NCBI GenBank assembly: GCA_008501545.1
Contig: QQUM01000716.1
Location: forward strand, 1-11,062
Length of the DNA: 11,062 nucleotides
Source of the DNA: Calditrichota bacterium
Lineage (GTDB): Bacteria > Zhuqueibacterota > Zhuqueibacteria > Zhuqueibacterales > Geothermadaptataceae
Reading direction: 5' to 3'
Under the pieces are notes generated by a model, which had not been told where the DNA came from, did not search any database, and saw nothing but the letters and a program-made list of their open reading frames with translations. This document shows, piece after piece, positions 1 to 7,568 of this stretch (within the stretch, counting starts at the first letter, position 1; every line of letters starts with the position of its first letter). The position numbers and the translations under genes are program-made.

Positions 1-1060
1 GGATAATTTTCATGCCACCGGCAGTTGATCCGGCACATCCACCGATAAACATGAAAATAAACAGGAGCAAGAGGGCAGTCACTCCCCAAAGTTCATAATC
101 GGCTGTGCCATAACCTGTTGTTGTGAGAATAGAGACGACTTGAAAAATGCTGTAGCGAAAATTATCTGCAAGACCATACTCCGTATTGACCCAGACAGCA
201 ATTCCCACGATCAGCGTCCCAACAACAATAATCCCCAGATAGACACGCACTTCCGGATCTCTCCAGTAAAAAAGAATTTTTCCTTGCAGCGCCCGGTAAT
301 GCAAGGCGAAGTTTGTGCCGGCAAAAATCATAAACAGAATGATAATATAATCAATGACGGGATTGTCGTAATGACCAATACTGGCGTTCTTGGTGGAAAA
401 CCCGCCGGTCGCTAACGTACCAAATGCGTGGCAAACCGCGTCGAATAACGACATGCCTGCCCACCAGAGCAGAATTGTCTCGACAAATGTAAGCAGGAAG
501 TAAACGATCCACAGCATTTTTGCCGTTTCTTTAATACGCGGGCTTAATTTGTCCGGTGAAGGGCCGGGAACTTCGGCTTTGAAAAGCTGCATTCCACCAA
601 CACCCAGCAAAGGCAGGATGGCAAGCGACAACAAAATAATGCCCATGCCACCAAGCCAGTGAGTAAAAGAGCGCCAGAAAAGTATACCATGCGGCAACGT
701 TTCGATTTCTGTTAGAATTGTAGCGCCTGTGGTCGTGAATCCCGACATGGTTTCGAAAAAGGCGTCAGTATAGGAGGGTATTGCGCCTGACAACACAAAG
801 GGGATCGCACCAATGCCTGCAAACAGCAACCAGCCAAAAGTTACAATGACAAAGCCTTCTTTGGGGCGTAGTTCATGTTGCAGGCGTGTGAGTAAAAAAC
901 CAGCGATCCCAATAACAATACAACCGATGCCAGTATCGATAAAACTCCAGAAATCCGATCCACCGTAGAGCCATGCGATGAATGCCGGCAACAAAAGGGA
1001 AACGCCCAAAACGATGAGCAGTGCAAAAAGGACATTAATTATGGCGCGTTTTTTTATCAT
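1..1060 (-). CDS. trkH: TrkH-family potassium uptake channel subunit (C-terminus beyond window)
   Basis: This is the membrane pore subunit of a Trk K+ uptake system in the inner membrane. About 353 residues are visible; TrkH proteins are usually near 480, so the C-terminal quarter lies off the left edge. Three complete pore-loop signatures and the start of the fourth are readable: SGFTTTGAT (about 106-114), GTLATGGFST (214-223), LTTTGYGTADY (312-322) and GCAGSTAGGMKI (341-352). These hold the selectivity-filter glycines, and hydrophobic helices flank each loop (M1-P-M2 repeats). The ATG at 1060 begins MIKKRAIINV, a basic start before the first membrane helix. No clear Shine-Dalgarno sequence precedes it; the upstream bases are A-rich. 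The partner gene trkA lies upstream on the same strand, 332 bp away, so the two may be co-transcribed or trkH may have its own promoter. Family assignment is firm. Confidence 0.95.
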   Translation of the reverse strand, partial: MIKKRAIINVLFALLIVLGVSLLLPAFIAWLYGGSDFWSFIDTGIGCIVIGIAGFLLTRLQHELRPKEGFVIVTFGWLLFAGIGAIPFVLSGAIPSYTDAFFETMSGFTTTGATILTEIETLPHGILFWRSFTHWLGGMGIILLSLAILPLLGVGGMQLFKAEVPGPSPDKLSPRIKETAKMLWIVYFLLTFVETILLWWAGMSLFDAVCHAFGTLATGGFSTKNASIGHYDNPVIDYIIILFMIFAGTNFALHYRALQGKILFYWRDPEVRVYLGIIVVGTLIVGIAVWVNTEYGLADNFRYSIFQVVSILTTTGYGTADYELWGVTALLLLFIFMFIGGCAGSTAGGMKII

Positions 1061-1392
1061 TTATATTTTTTTCGATGGATGCAGCATTATCTTTTTAAAG
1101 CTTTTATTTTTTTGAATTTAATTCAATCATTTTCTGGTTGACTCAGCATGCTTAAACTGAATACTTGTAGCACCTTGTCCACGAATCACACCAATTGCAA
1201 ATGGTTGTTTTTCAACCACGTTCGAGTAGTGAGAAAATTAGTGATAATTCGTGTAATTCGTGGACAAAACTATCTGTAAACAAACAACTTCCTATGCTAA
1301 GTAAACTGGATACACGGACAAGCATCGGCAGCACAGCGTCGTACCTTCTTGCTTTTCACCGAAATGACCATAAAACGCTGCCGGTTGAATGG
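1061..1392. other. trkA-trkH intergenic region with palindromic repeat
   Basis: This 332-bp stretch separates trkA from trkH, and I see no convincing gene in it. Next to the trkA stop is a loose inverted repeat, CGGCAGC (1326-1332) with GCTGCCG (1377-1383). It has no U-run on the trkA strand, so it is not an obvious intrinsic terminator. A MITE-like inverted repeat occupies 1175-1267 (separate entry). The roughly 100 bp before trkH are very A/T-rich and could hold a trkH promoter, but no confident -35/-10 pair stands out. A 93-codon plus-strand open frame crosses the region and runs into trkA; its composition does not look like a protein. Confidence 0.6.
1175..1267. repeat. MITE-like imperfect inverted repeat
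   Basis: The arms TTGTCCACGAATCACAC (1175-1191) and GTGTAATTCGTGGACAA (1251-1267) are inverted complements with one mismatch in 17. The right arm is preceded by similar 9-10-base units, AATTAGTGAT, AATTCGTGT and AATTCGTGG (1237-1263), giving a phased tandem pattern. The interior holds a small perfect hairpin, TGGTTG-ttttt-CAACCA (1202-1218). No open frame fits inside. The layout suggests a non-coding dispersed palindromic element inserted between trkA and trkH. Whether other copies exist in the genome cannot be seen from this window. Confidence 0.6.
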
Positions 1393-2736
1393 TTAATTAA
1401 AAAATTTCTCCACATCTTTAATCGACGAGGGGAGTGTAAAAACAATCACTTTATCGCCTGCGACCAATTGGGTTGAGCCAACCGGGATAAAGACTTCTGT
1501 GCCACGCATGACAGCACCCACAATGGCATTTGCCGGAAACGTGATCTCCGCCAATGGTTTCTTTGTAATCTTCGAGCCATTTTTCGGAATCAATTCAATC
1601 GCTTCAGCCGCAATTCCCGGCATGGAAGCAACGTTGACGATATTGCCGCGGCGGATAAATTTCAGGATCGCATTCACGGTAATACGCTGTCTTGAGACAA
1701 ATGCATTGACACCGATCGTCGGCAATATTGTGCAGTAAGAAGCTTTATCCACCATAGCAATTATCCGCGGCACCTGTAAATGGTGGGCAATGGAACTGGA
1801 AATGATATTTGTCTCATCATCACCTGTTGCTGCAATAAATGCGTCCATGTCGGTAATGGCTTCTAATGCCAGTAAATTGAGATCACGACCGTCACCCTGT
1901 ATGACCAGGGTTTTCGATAATTTTTGTGCCAATTCCTGGCTTTTCACCGGATTTTTCTCTATGAGTTTGACATGATGATCTTTTTCCAGACCTTTTGCCA
2001 GTAAAAAGCCCGTACGTCCACCGCCCATAACCATGATGTGTTCGTTCTTTTTCTGATCGTGTTTTCCGGCCAGTCGAACCACCTGTGGAACGACTTCCCG
2101 TTTGCTTATGACAAAAATTCGATCACCCGGCCAGATTTCATCATCACCTTTTGGGATGCGGGTCACTTCCAGACGTTGGATGGCGACGATACGAAAGACA
2201 AAATCCTTGTATTCCGCACTTAATTGCGATAGTTTTTGATAGACGATTGGCGAATCATCTTCCACCTGGATTCCAAGGACGCTAATTTGGCCATTTTCGA
2301 AATCGATCACATCTGTTGCTGCTGTCTGGTGCAATAGCCGAATCGCTGCATTCGCTGCCTCATATTCCGGATGGATGATGAGATCGATGTTCAATTTTTC
2401 TGCATTTAAAGGGGCATTTTCATGCAGGAATTCATCATTTTTAACCCGGGCAATGGTCTTCTTTACTTTGTACTGTTTTGCGATTTGCGCAGCGATCAGA
2501 TTCACTTCGTCATTCGTTGTCACCGCAACAAGCAAATCGGCATCTTTTATCCCGGCCTGTTCAAGCACCGTGTAACTCGTGCCACTGCCTTTCACTGCGC
2601 TTACGTCCAGATTTTCCTGCACACGCTGGTAAATCGCCGGATCGTATTCAACCATTGCGACATCATGTCCTTCGCCGGAGAGTTGTTTTGCTAAATTGAA
2701 ACCCACTTCTCCTGCGCCGATAATAATTATATACAC
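1393..2736 (-). CDS. trkA: TrkA, NAD-binding gating subunit of Trk K+ uptake
   Basis: TrkA is the cytosolic peripheral ring that binds nucleotide (NAD(H)/ATP) and gates the TrkH channel. The protein has the duplicated RCK layout. The first Rossmann domain carries GAGEVG at 7-12 and an acidic strand end near residue 30. A first RCK_C domain spans about 140-220. The second Rossmann domain carries GGGRTG at 238-243, and a second RCK_C domain spans about 368-445. The length of 447 residues matches classic tandem TrkA (about 458 in E. coli). I chose the GTG at 2736, which has GAGGA seven bases upstream and gives an N-terminus (MYIIIIGAGEVG) like known TrkA. A GTG at 2754 would add six residues but has no ribosome-binding site. 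The gene is transcribed toward trkH, 332 bp downstream. An intrinsic terminator lies upstream of it on the same strand. Confidence 0.95.
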   Translation of the reverse strand: MYIIIIGAGEVGFNLAKQLSGEGHDVAMVEYDPAIYQRVQENLDVSAVKGSGTSYTVLEQAGIKDADLLVAVTTNDEVNLIAAQIAKQYKVKKTIARVKNDEFLHENAPLNAEKLNIDLIIHPEYEAANAAIRLLHQTAATDVIDFENGQISVLGIQVEDDSPIVYQKLSQLSAEYKDFVFRIVAIQRLEVTRIPKGDDEIWPGDRIFVISKREVVPQVVRLAGKHDQKKNEHIMVMGGGRTGFLLAKGLEKDHHVKLIEKNPVKSQELAQKLSKTLVIQGDGRDLNLLALEAITDMDAFIAATGDDETNIISSSIAHHLQVPRIIAMVDKASYCTILPTIGVNAFVSRQRITVNAILKFIRRGNIVNVASMPGIAAEAIELIPKNGSKITKKPLAEITFPANAIVGAVMRGTEVFIPVGSTQLVAGDKVIVFTLPSSIKDVEKFFN

Positions 2737-3036
2737 TGAGTTGTCCTCATTCACTCACAGACTATTTTAACGTTCTGCTAGTACAGAAAAATGCCTGCTA
2801 AGATGATAAAAAAAACAGCCGGATGCAAGGTGCATTTCCCGGCACTTTATGATAATTCTATTAAACGGAAGATGAGCAGTAAACTACAAAAAATGTGTAA
2901 AAAAACGCCTTTTCCCTTCTTTAATTTTTGTATTTGTTTATAATTCTGTCGAAAATAGATATAACACCTTTTTCGAACAAGTAAATACGAAATTTCTGGA
3001 TTCGGGGAGAATATAAACGAGAGCCAGTTACTTATA
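2737..3036. other. Divergent intergenic/regulatory region between trkA and the HD-GYP-like gene
   Basis: About 300 bp separate the two divergent starts, so promoters for both directions should lie here. The region is A/T-rich. It contains a strong minus-strand terminator hairpin (2818-2843, separate entry) and a weak TTCTG/CAGAA dyad (2773-2777 and 2784-2788). I looked for a c-di-AMP (ydaO-type) riboswitch, which often precedes K+ transporter genes, and did not recognise its conserved core. The minus strand also has a 159-codon open frame (2847-3326) that runs antisense into the plus-strand gene; it is rich in Ser, Phe and Ile and reads as an antisense artefact. Confidence 0.55.
2802..2843 (-). 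terminator. Intrinsic terminator/possible attenuator upstream of trkA
   Basis: Read on the minus strand, the RNA forms GCCGG-GAA-AUGCA-CCU-UGCAU-CCGGC: two 5-bp stem segments with a GAA bulge and a three-base loop. It is followed by UG and then a run of eight U. This is a textbook Rho-independent terminator. It points toward trkA and ends about 65 bp before the trkA GTG. No convincing minus-strand gene lies upstream of it. It may therefore attenuate the trkA leader, end a short RNA, or stop antisense transcription from the divergent gene. The plus-strand reading has no U-run, so it acts in one direction. Confidence 0.75.
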
Positions 3037-4332
3037 ATGCAATTCACTGATAAAACAATTATTTTAGCGACGTTCCACGAATTTGAACTTTTTACAATTT
3101 TTTTGGAACAAGACATGCGATCGAAGATCGAAGCCGACTGGCTCTGCACGTTGGCAAAAGATCTTAAAAACGAAAAAAACGCCATACTCTGCCGGGCAGA
3201 AAAGCAAATTGATTCACACATCTTCTCACTCCTGGAAAAGGTGCAGGATCGTAATCCTGAATTTATTTTTAATATAGAGATATGGAAGAACAAGGAGATA
3301 AAGGAAAATTTAATTGAAGTGATCAAAAACGCTTTTCTTGTGCAGATGAATGCACAGTATATTATTGATAAAACAGGAAAACCAATTTTTGATTATTACG
3401 ACGATCAATTTTTGCATATGGTCGGTCTGGCACTCGATAGTGAACCGATTCTCTACAGTTTTTTCGAACCGCCGTTTTTCAATCTGAACACAAAAAACGG
3501 CGGATATGCATTTGGTAAAACAATCCTCATGGGAATCCGTCGCGCGCTCTTTGCAATGGGGATTTATTTCACATCCAAAGAAGAAAAAGACGATAACTTC
3601 AGTAAAAATCTTTTACTTGCAGCGCTCATGTCCAGTTTTGATCAATCAGAAATCGAAACGAAAAAACTAAAAGAAGCCCACTACCGTAAAAAAGCGATTG
3701 AAATCACAAAAGATAATAAAGAAAAATACTTAAAAAAAATGGACTTACCTCCTGTCGTCGGGAAGGCCATTGATCATTTAAATGAAAGCATACTTGCAGG
3801 AAATTACGCCTACATTGACCTGGATGATGAGGCAGCGACTCTCGCGCAGATCGCTGCAGTTGGCATTCAGTTTGAACAATTAATCTCTGTTGAATCGGAA
3901 ACCTCGATGCAAGGCTCACGTGCTCTCGACATCATTTACCTGCTGACAAAAAGCAATAAACTGAAACAACAACCGGTTGATAACCTGGCACACTGGCTTG
4001 AGATGAAGGAAGTTTTTCGCTTTTACAAGACATTGGAACGCCTGGAAAATTCTTGTAAATTTGGTCCAAATGGCAGCAATCTGGCTGTCCCATACCCAAT
4101 GCGTGGTATAGGTTCACCGACGTTGTTTGTCTGCAAAGAAAACCACACCGATTGTGACCACCTCTCAAGTGCGTTTAAGAAAATAAACATTCAGGAAGCA
4201 ACGTATAAATTACGCTACGGCGCCTACACAAAATGCATTTGGTTGACGAAAGAGTTACAGGAGTATTATAAAAAGTACTATTCCAAAATTAAGGAAGAAA
4301 CAGGGACTCAGGACTCGCTTGACCAAAGCTGA
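3037..4332 (+). CDS. Degenerate HD-GYP-like protein with Cys/His-rich C-terminal tail
   Basis: This 431-residue soluble protein has no signal peptide or membrane segment. Residues 237-284 (LPPVVGKAIDHLNE, then NYAYIDLDDEAATLAQIAAV, then a helix) follow the order of an HD-GYP C-terminal half. The HHE metal motif is replaced by HLNE, GxGYP is absent, and the DxxDA site near 276-281 is lost. Residues 190-201 (KNLLLAALMSSF) sit where the HD dyad would be expected, but without H or D. If the match is right, this is a non-catalytic relative of c-di-GMP phosphodiesterases. The tail has C340, C366, H370, C373, H375 and C400; the CxxxHxxCxH cluster could bind a metal. Residues 1-110 are helical and charged and resemble nothing I know. 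No Shine-Dalgarno sequence precedes the ATG; the Met at residue 27 (3115) is an alternative start. Function is unknown and the family call is tentative. Confidence 0.55.
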   Translation: MQFTDKTIILATFHEFELFTIFLEQDMRSKIEADWLCTLAKDLKNEKNAILCRAEKQIDSHIFSLLEKVQDRNPEFIFNIEIWKNKEIKENLIEVIKNAFLVQMNAQYIIDKTGKPIFDYYDDQFLHMVGLALDSEPILYSFFEPPFFNLNTKNGGYAFGKTILMGIRRALFAMGIYFTSKEEKDDNFSKNLLLAALMSSFDQSEIETKKLKEAHYRKKAIEITKDNKEKYLKKMDLPPVVGKAIDHLNESILAGNYAYIDLDDEAATLAQIAAVGIQFEQLISVESETSMQGSRALDIIYLLTKSNKLKQQPVDNLAHWLEMKEVFRFYKTLERLENSCKFGPNGSNLAVPYPMRGIGSPTLFVCKENHTDCDHLSSAFKKINIQEATYKLRYGAYTKCIWLTKELQEYYKKYYSKIKEETGTQDSLDQS

Positions 4333-4443
4333 TACGGGGATACAGGCATGCCAAATCTGTATCTGCGGCCACCCTCTCATTTCCACGACATCTTTTCACT
4401 TGCAGTGCTGCATTTTCTCACTTATCTTATTAAGAATCATTAC

Positions 4444-4473
4444 ACTATCAATTAAAAAATTTAAAATGATAGT
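4444..4473. promoter_or_regulatory. Dyad ACTATCA / TGATAGT, possible operator
   Basis: A perfect 7-bp inverted repeat, ACTATCA at 4444-4450 and TGATAGT at 4467-4473, is separated by 16 A/T-only bases. The centre-to-centre spacing is 23 bp, about two helical turns, as for a dimeric regulator. It lies about 130 bp upstream of the TRAP binding-protein start. An arm this short in A/T-rich DNA could arise by chance, so the operator role is inference. Confidence 0.3.
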
Positions 4474-4596
4474 ATCGAAAATCGATTAAAAAAAACAAAT
4501 TAAGCAAATCTTGCTCAGGATTTATCAAACCAGATACAGTTCATTAAAAATCTGGATTTATAGAAAACTTTTCGTTCGCAAGGTTTAAATCTCACC

Positions 4597-4602
4597 GGAG
4601 GG
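4597..4602 (+). promoter_or_regulatory. Ribosome-binding site of the TRAP binding-protein gene
   Basis: GGAGGG lies immediately upstream of the ATG at 4606, with the core GGAGG four bases from it. This supports that ATG, although the spacing is slightly short. The next in-frame ATG (4615) would be 13 bases away, which fits less well. Confidence 0.7.
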
Positions 4603-4605
4603 AAA

Positions 4606-5724
4606 ATGCGGAAGATGAATAGAAGAACATTTATGCAAAAAGGCGGCATTGCTGCTCTTGCTGGCGGATCCGTCATGGCTGCTGCTTGTTCCAAAGAAAA
4701 AAAAGACGCCGGCCCTGCTGTACACTCCCAAAAGAAATACAGCTGGCGCATGGTCACGACATGGTCACCTCACTTTCCGGTACTCGGCGAAGGTGTCGAT
4801 GAATTTGCAAAATGGGTAAAACAGATGTCGCAGGGACGGCTTTCAATACAAGTTTACGGGGCAAATGAACTTGTGCCTGCCTTCGAATCTTTCGAAGCCG
4901 TTCGTCAGGGAACGGCACAAATGAGCCACGGAGCAGCGTACTACTGGGCTGGCAAAGTTCCGGCCGGACAATTTTTCTCCACAGTTCCTTTTGGGATGAA
5001 TACACAGCAAATGAATGCCTGGCTGACCGCAGGTGGAGGGATGAAATTGTGGGAAGCGTTGTATGCACCTTTTAATCTCATCCCCTTTGCAGCCGGAAAC
5101 ACAGGCATGCAAATGGGGGGCTGGTTCAACAAAATGATCAATTCCGTAAGCGATATTCAAGGTTTGAAGATGCGAATCCCAGGCCTGGGAAGCAAAGTCA
5201 TCAACAAGTGCGGTGGGTCCGGATTAGCCACACCAGGAGCAGAAATCTATACCAACCTCGAGCGCGGCGTTATCGATGCCACGGAATGGATTGGGCCCTA
5301 TCACGATTTTCTGAAAGGCTTTCACAAAATTGCAAAATATTATTACTACCCTGGATGGCATGAGCCTGGAACGGTACTCGAACTCGCTGTAAACAAGTCA
5401 GCATTTGAGGAATTACCAACAGATTTACAAGAAATTATTCGTGCCGGTGCGGCGCGCTTGAATGGACGGATTTTGTATGAATTTGATGCGAAAAACGGTG
5501 AATACCTAAGCAAACTCATCAATGAACATAATATCAATTTACAAAAATTCCCCGATGATGTTTTAGCCACCTTTAAGAAATACGCTGATGAAGCCATCGA
5601 AGAACTGGTGAGCAGCAATGCAGACGCGGCCAAAATATACGCGTCCTATGCCAGCTTCCGCAACCAAATATCAGCGTGGGAGGAGATTACAACCCACACC
5701 TATGATGCAGCTTTGAGGTTATAA
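4606..5724 (+). CDS. dctP: TRAP transporter substrate-binding protein, TakP-like (alpha-keto acid type)
   Basis: This is the extracytoplasmic solute receptor of a TRAP transporter, which captures an organic acid and delivers it to the QM membrane complex for Na+-driven import. The N-terminus has a twin-arginine signal (NRRTFM, 5-10), a hydrophobic Ala/Gly stretch and AAAC at 25-28, so it is probably exported folded and anchored as a lipoprotein at Cys28. The A at -3 makes the lipobox imperfect. The rest is a DctP/TakP fold. Residues matching the TakP ligand and Na+ sites are present: Q169 in GMQMGGWF, R190 in LKMRIPGLG, and E227-W228 in DATEWIGP. The KYYYYPGWHEPG segment (244-255) is also typical. 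The C-terminal long helix that swaps in TakP dimers appears intact. The length of 372 is normal. Pyruvate or another 2-oxo acid is the best substrate guess, by homology only. The dctQ and dctM genes are on the opposite strand, converging on this gene. Confidence 0.93.
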   Translation: MRKMNRRTFMQKGGIAALAGGSVMAAACSKEKKDAGPAVHSQKKYSWRMVTTWSPHFPVLGEGVDEFAKWVKQMSQGRLSIQVYGANELVPAFESFEAVRQGTAQMSHGAAYYWAGKVPAGQFFSTVPFGMNTQQMNAWLTAGGGMKLWEALYAPFNLIPFAAGNTGMQMGGWFNKMINSVSDIQGLKMRIPGLGSKVINKCGGSGLATPGAEIYTNLERGVIDATEWIGPYHDFLKGFHKIAKYYYYPGWHEPGTVLELAVNKSAFEELPTDLQEIIRAGAARLNGRILYEFDAKNGEYLSKLINEHNINLQKFPDDVLATFKKYADEAIEELVSSNADAAKIYASYASFRNQISAWEEITTHTYDAALRL

Positions 5725-5728
5725 TTCC

Positions 5729-7051
5729 CTAATTCCCAATAAGCACCTTCGGTAACCATGTCACAGATTCAGGGAAAAAAATGACCATCAACAAACCGAT
5801 GAGCTGGATAAGAATAAAAGGGATAATTCCTTTATAAATCCCCTGGGTTGAGACTTCAGGGGGCGCAACCCCTTTCAGATAAAACAAGGAAAATCCAAAC
5901 GGCGGCGTCAGAAAGGAAGTCTGTAAATTGATCGCGATGAGCACGCCGAACCACAGCAGGTCCACGCCCATTGAGACGAAAATCGGGGCGACGACAGGCA
6001 CAATAATAAAGCAGATTTCAAAAAAATCGATAAAAAATCCGGCGATAAACACGATGACCATGACAATGGTAAGAAATGCATGTGGTCCAAGATTGTTTCC
6101 GACGATGAAATCTGCCAGATAACGGTCACCGCCCATGCCACGAAAAACCAGCCCGAATGCAGTCGCACCCACCAGAATGATAAATACCATACATGTAAGA
6201 TAGGTCGTTTCCTGCGAAACCTTCCGTAACGTTTCAATCGAAAGTTTACCGCGAACCGCAGTGAGAACAATTGCGCCGAGGGCACCAACTGCTGCGGCCT
6301 CCGTCGGTGATGCAATGCCAGCCAGAATTGAGCCCAAGACGGTGATGATGAGAACAAAAGGTGGCAGAAAGGCTTTGAATATGCGGCCAACTGCTGCATG
6401 CCCTTTGAAACCCGCCAATACGTCCCGAGGCATTGCAGGTGCTGACTTTGGTTTGACGACTGAAATAAATAGTATATAGACCAAATACAGGCCAACCAGC
6501 ACCATCCCGGGAATAATCGATCCGATAAACAGATCCCCCACGGGCACGTTCAAAATGCTGCCGAGCAAGACCAGCACGATGCTCGGTGGAATGATTTGTC
6601 CAAGCGTTCCGGAAGCGCAGATGGTTCCACTTGCCAGCTCGGCACTGTAGCCGCGTTTCAGCATCGTCGGCAGGCTCATCAAGCCCATGGTTACGACCGT
6701 CGCTCCGACGATACCGGTTGATGCTGCCAGTAAAGTTCCAACGATGACGACAGAAATCGCCAGGCCACCGCGCAAGCGGCCAAAAAGCAGGGCCATCGTC
6801 TCGAGCAATTCTTCGGCAATGCCCGATTTCTCCAGCATTACCCCCATGAAGACAAAAAGGGGCACGGCAAGCAAAACAAAGTTGGACATGACACCCCAGA
6901 TTCGCAACGGCAGCAAGTGGAAAAATTCAAAGCCAAAAGTCAACACACCGAAAAAGAGCGACACCCCGCCAAGGGTGAATGCCACTGGATAGCCGAGCAT
7001 CAACAAACCGAAGAGTGTGATAAATAAAATCAGCGGCATAATCTCATGCAT
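5729..7051 (-). CDS. dctM: TRAP transporter large permease subunit, DctM family
   Basis: This 12-13-helix inner-membrane subunit forms the Na+-coupled transport pathway of the TRAP system (IT superfamily). The 440 residues are almost continuously hydrophobic and carry DctM hallmarks: [19 protein letters not shown] (110-128), the hairpin [12 protein letters not shown] (146-157), [13 protein letters not shown] (248-260), GFFIDFFEI (338-346) and [16 protein letters not shown] (376-391). I place the start at the ATG at 7051. A perfect GGAGGTGA (7064-7057) lies five bases upstream, and this gives the 8-bp overlap ATGCATGA with the dctQ stop, typical of translational coupling. An ATG at 7066 would add five residues but overlaps the ribosome-binding site itself. 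The gene ends 4 bp from the binding-protein stop on the other strand. Family assignment is firm. Confidence 0.95.
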   Translation of the reverse strand: MHEIMPLILFITLFGLLMLGYPVAFTLGGVSLFFGVLTFGFEFFHLLPLRIWGVMSNFVLLAVPLFVFMGVMLEKSGIAEELLETMALLFGRLRGGLAISVVIVGTLLAASTGIVGATVVTMGLMSLPTMLKRGYSAELASGTICASGTLGQIIPPSIVLVLLGSILNVPVGDLFIGSIIPGMVLVGLYLVYILFISVVKPKSAPAMPRDVLAGFKGHAAVGRIFKAFLPPFVLIITVLGSILAGIASPTEAAAVGALGAIVLTAVRGKLSIETLRKVSQETTYLTCMVFIILVGATAFGLVFRGMGGDRYLADFIVGNNLGPHAFLTIVMVIVFIAGFFIDFFEICFIIVPVVAPIFVSMGVDLLWFGVLIAINLQTSFLTPPFGFSLFYLKGVAPPEVSTQGIYKGIIPFILIQLIGLLMVIFFPESVTWLPKVLIGN

Positions 7052-7568
7052 CGTGTTCACCTCCATTTCCCCAAAGCACCAGCGCTGCGCGAAAATTCAT
7101 CGACAAACCTTGCAGCATGAGCAGGAAAAATGCAATTGGGATGCATGCCTTGAGCAGGTAGCGGGCTGGCAGGCCACCGGGATCCGGCGATGTCTCAGCG
7201 ATGGCGAACGAGTTGGCCACAAAATTAAACGAAGCCCAGATGACCAAAACAACAAAAGGAAGAAGGAAAACAAGTGATCCAAGGAAATCAACCCAGGCAC
7301 GGGTGCGGGGACTGAATGTGTTGTATAGTGCGTCCACACGGACATGGCGGTCATGTTTTAACGTATAAGCGGCGCCAAGCAGAAAAATGACAGCAAAAAT
7401 GTGCCATTCCAGTTCCTGCACCGCAATACTGCTTTTCCGGAGAAAATAACGTGTGAAAACGTCATAACAAACAACGGCGATCATCAGGAGATTTAACCAG
7501 GATATACCGGAACCGATGTTTTCATTCAGCCAATCGATTAGCTCGCTCGCTTTTTGCAGGAAATGCAC
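7044..7568 (-). CDS. dctQ: TRAP transporter small permease subunit, DctQ family
   Basis: This is the four-helix inner-membrane partner of DctM, needed for TRAP assembly and docking of the binding protein. Hydrophobic segments lie at about 22-42, 54-70, 93-118 and 138-158. The second segment begins with the conserved acidic patch (QELEWH, 51-56). The linker [16 protein letters not shown] (125-140) and the following [12 protein letters not shown] are DctQ signatures. The length of 174 is usual. The start is a GTG at 7568 with AAAGGG seven bases upstream; a nearby ATG at 7588 is out of frame. The last codons contain the Shine-Dalgarno sequence of dctM, and the stop overlaps the dctM start. The binding-protein gene is not in this operon but converges on it. 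Confidence 0.93.
   Translation of the reverse strand: MHFLQKASELIDWLNENIGSGISWLNLLMIAVVCYDVFTRYFLRKSSIAVQELEWHIFAVIFLLGAAYTLKHDRHVRVDALYNTFSPRTRAWVDFLGSLVFLLPFVVLVIWASFNFVANSFAIAETSPDPGGLPARYLLKACIPIAFFLLMLQGLSMNFRAALVLWGNGGEHDA
7057..7064 (-). promoter_or_regulatory. Ribosome-binding site of dctM inside dctQ
   Basis: GGAGGTGA on the minus strand is a near-perfect anti-16S match five bases before the ATG at 7051. It lies inside the last codons of dctQ and settles the dctM start. Confidence 0.85.

Larger units (their letters stand above)
4333..4605. other. Intergenic region upstream of the TRAP binding-protein gene
   Basis: This 273-bp gap follows the HD-GYP-like gene. Just past the stop is a hairpin, GATACAG (4339-4345) with CTGTATC (4357-4363), without a following T-run, so it is a weak terminator candidate at best. 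The middle is very A/T-rich and holds the dyad described separately (4444-4473) and an adjacent ATCGA-AAA-TCGAT hairpin (4474-4486). TTGCTC (4511-4516) and TACAGT (4535-4540), 18 bp apart, could be a weak -35/-10 pair for the next gene. No gene is seen. Confidence 0.5.

Noticed and set aside
140..415. Plus-strand open frame of 91 codons at the left end
   Set aside because: It is antisense to trkH, whose pore-loop motifs are continuous through the same bases.
1195..1476. Plus-strand open frame of 93 codons in the trkA-trkH gap
   Set aside because: It spans part of the palindromic repeat and runs into trkA on the opposite strand. It has no recognisable protein features.
2844..3036. c-di-AMP (ydaO-type) riboswitch in the trkA leader
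   Set aside because: This was considered because a terminator follows and the downstream gene concerns K+ uptake. The conserved G-rich core of that riboswitch could not be found on the minus strand.
2847..3326. 159-codon minus-strand open frame ending just before the terminator at 2818-2843
   Set aside because: It lies mostly antisense to the HD-GYP-like gene, and its Ser/Phe/Ile/Lys-rich translation looks like the reverse of Lys/Glu-rich coding DNA. The position of the terminator is suggestive, but no domain or ribosome-binding site supports a gene.
5908..6495. Minus-strand open frame of 195 codons inside dctM
   Set aside because: It is an out-of-frame reading of dctM; its Trp/Ser/Cys-rich composition is typical of a frame-shifted membrane-protein gene.
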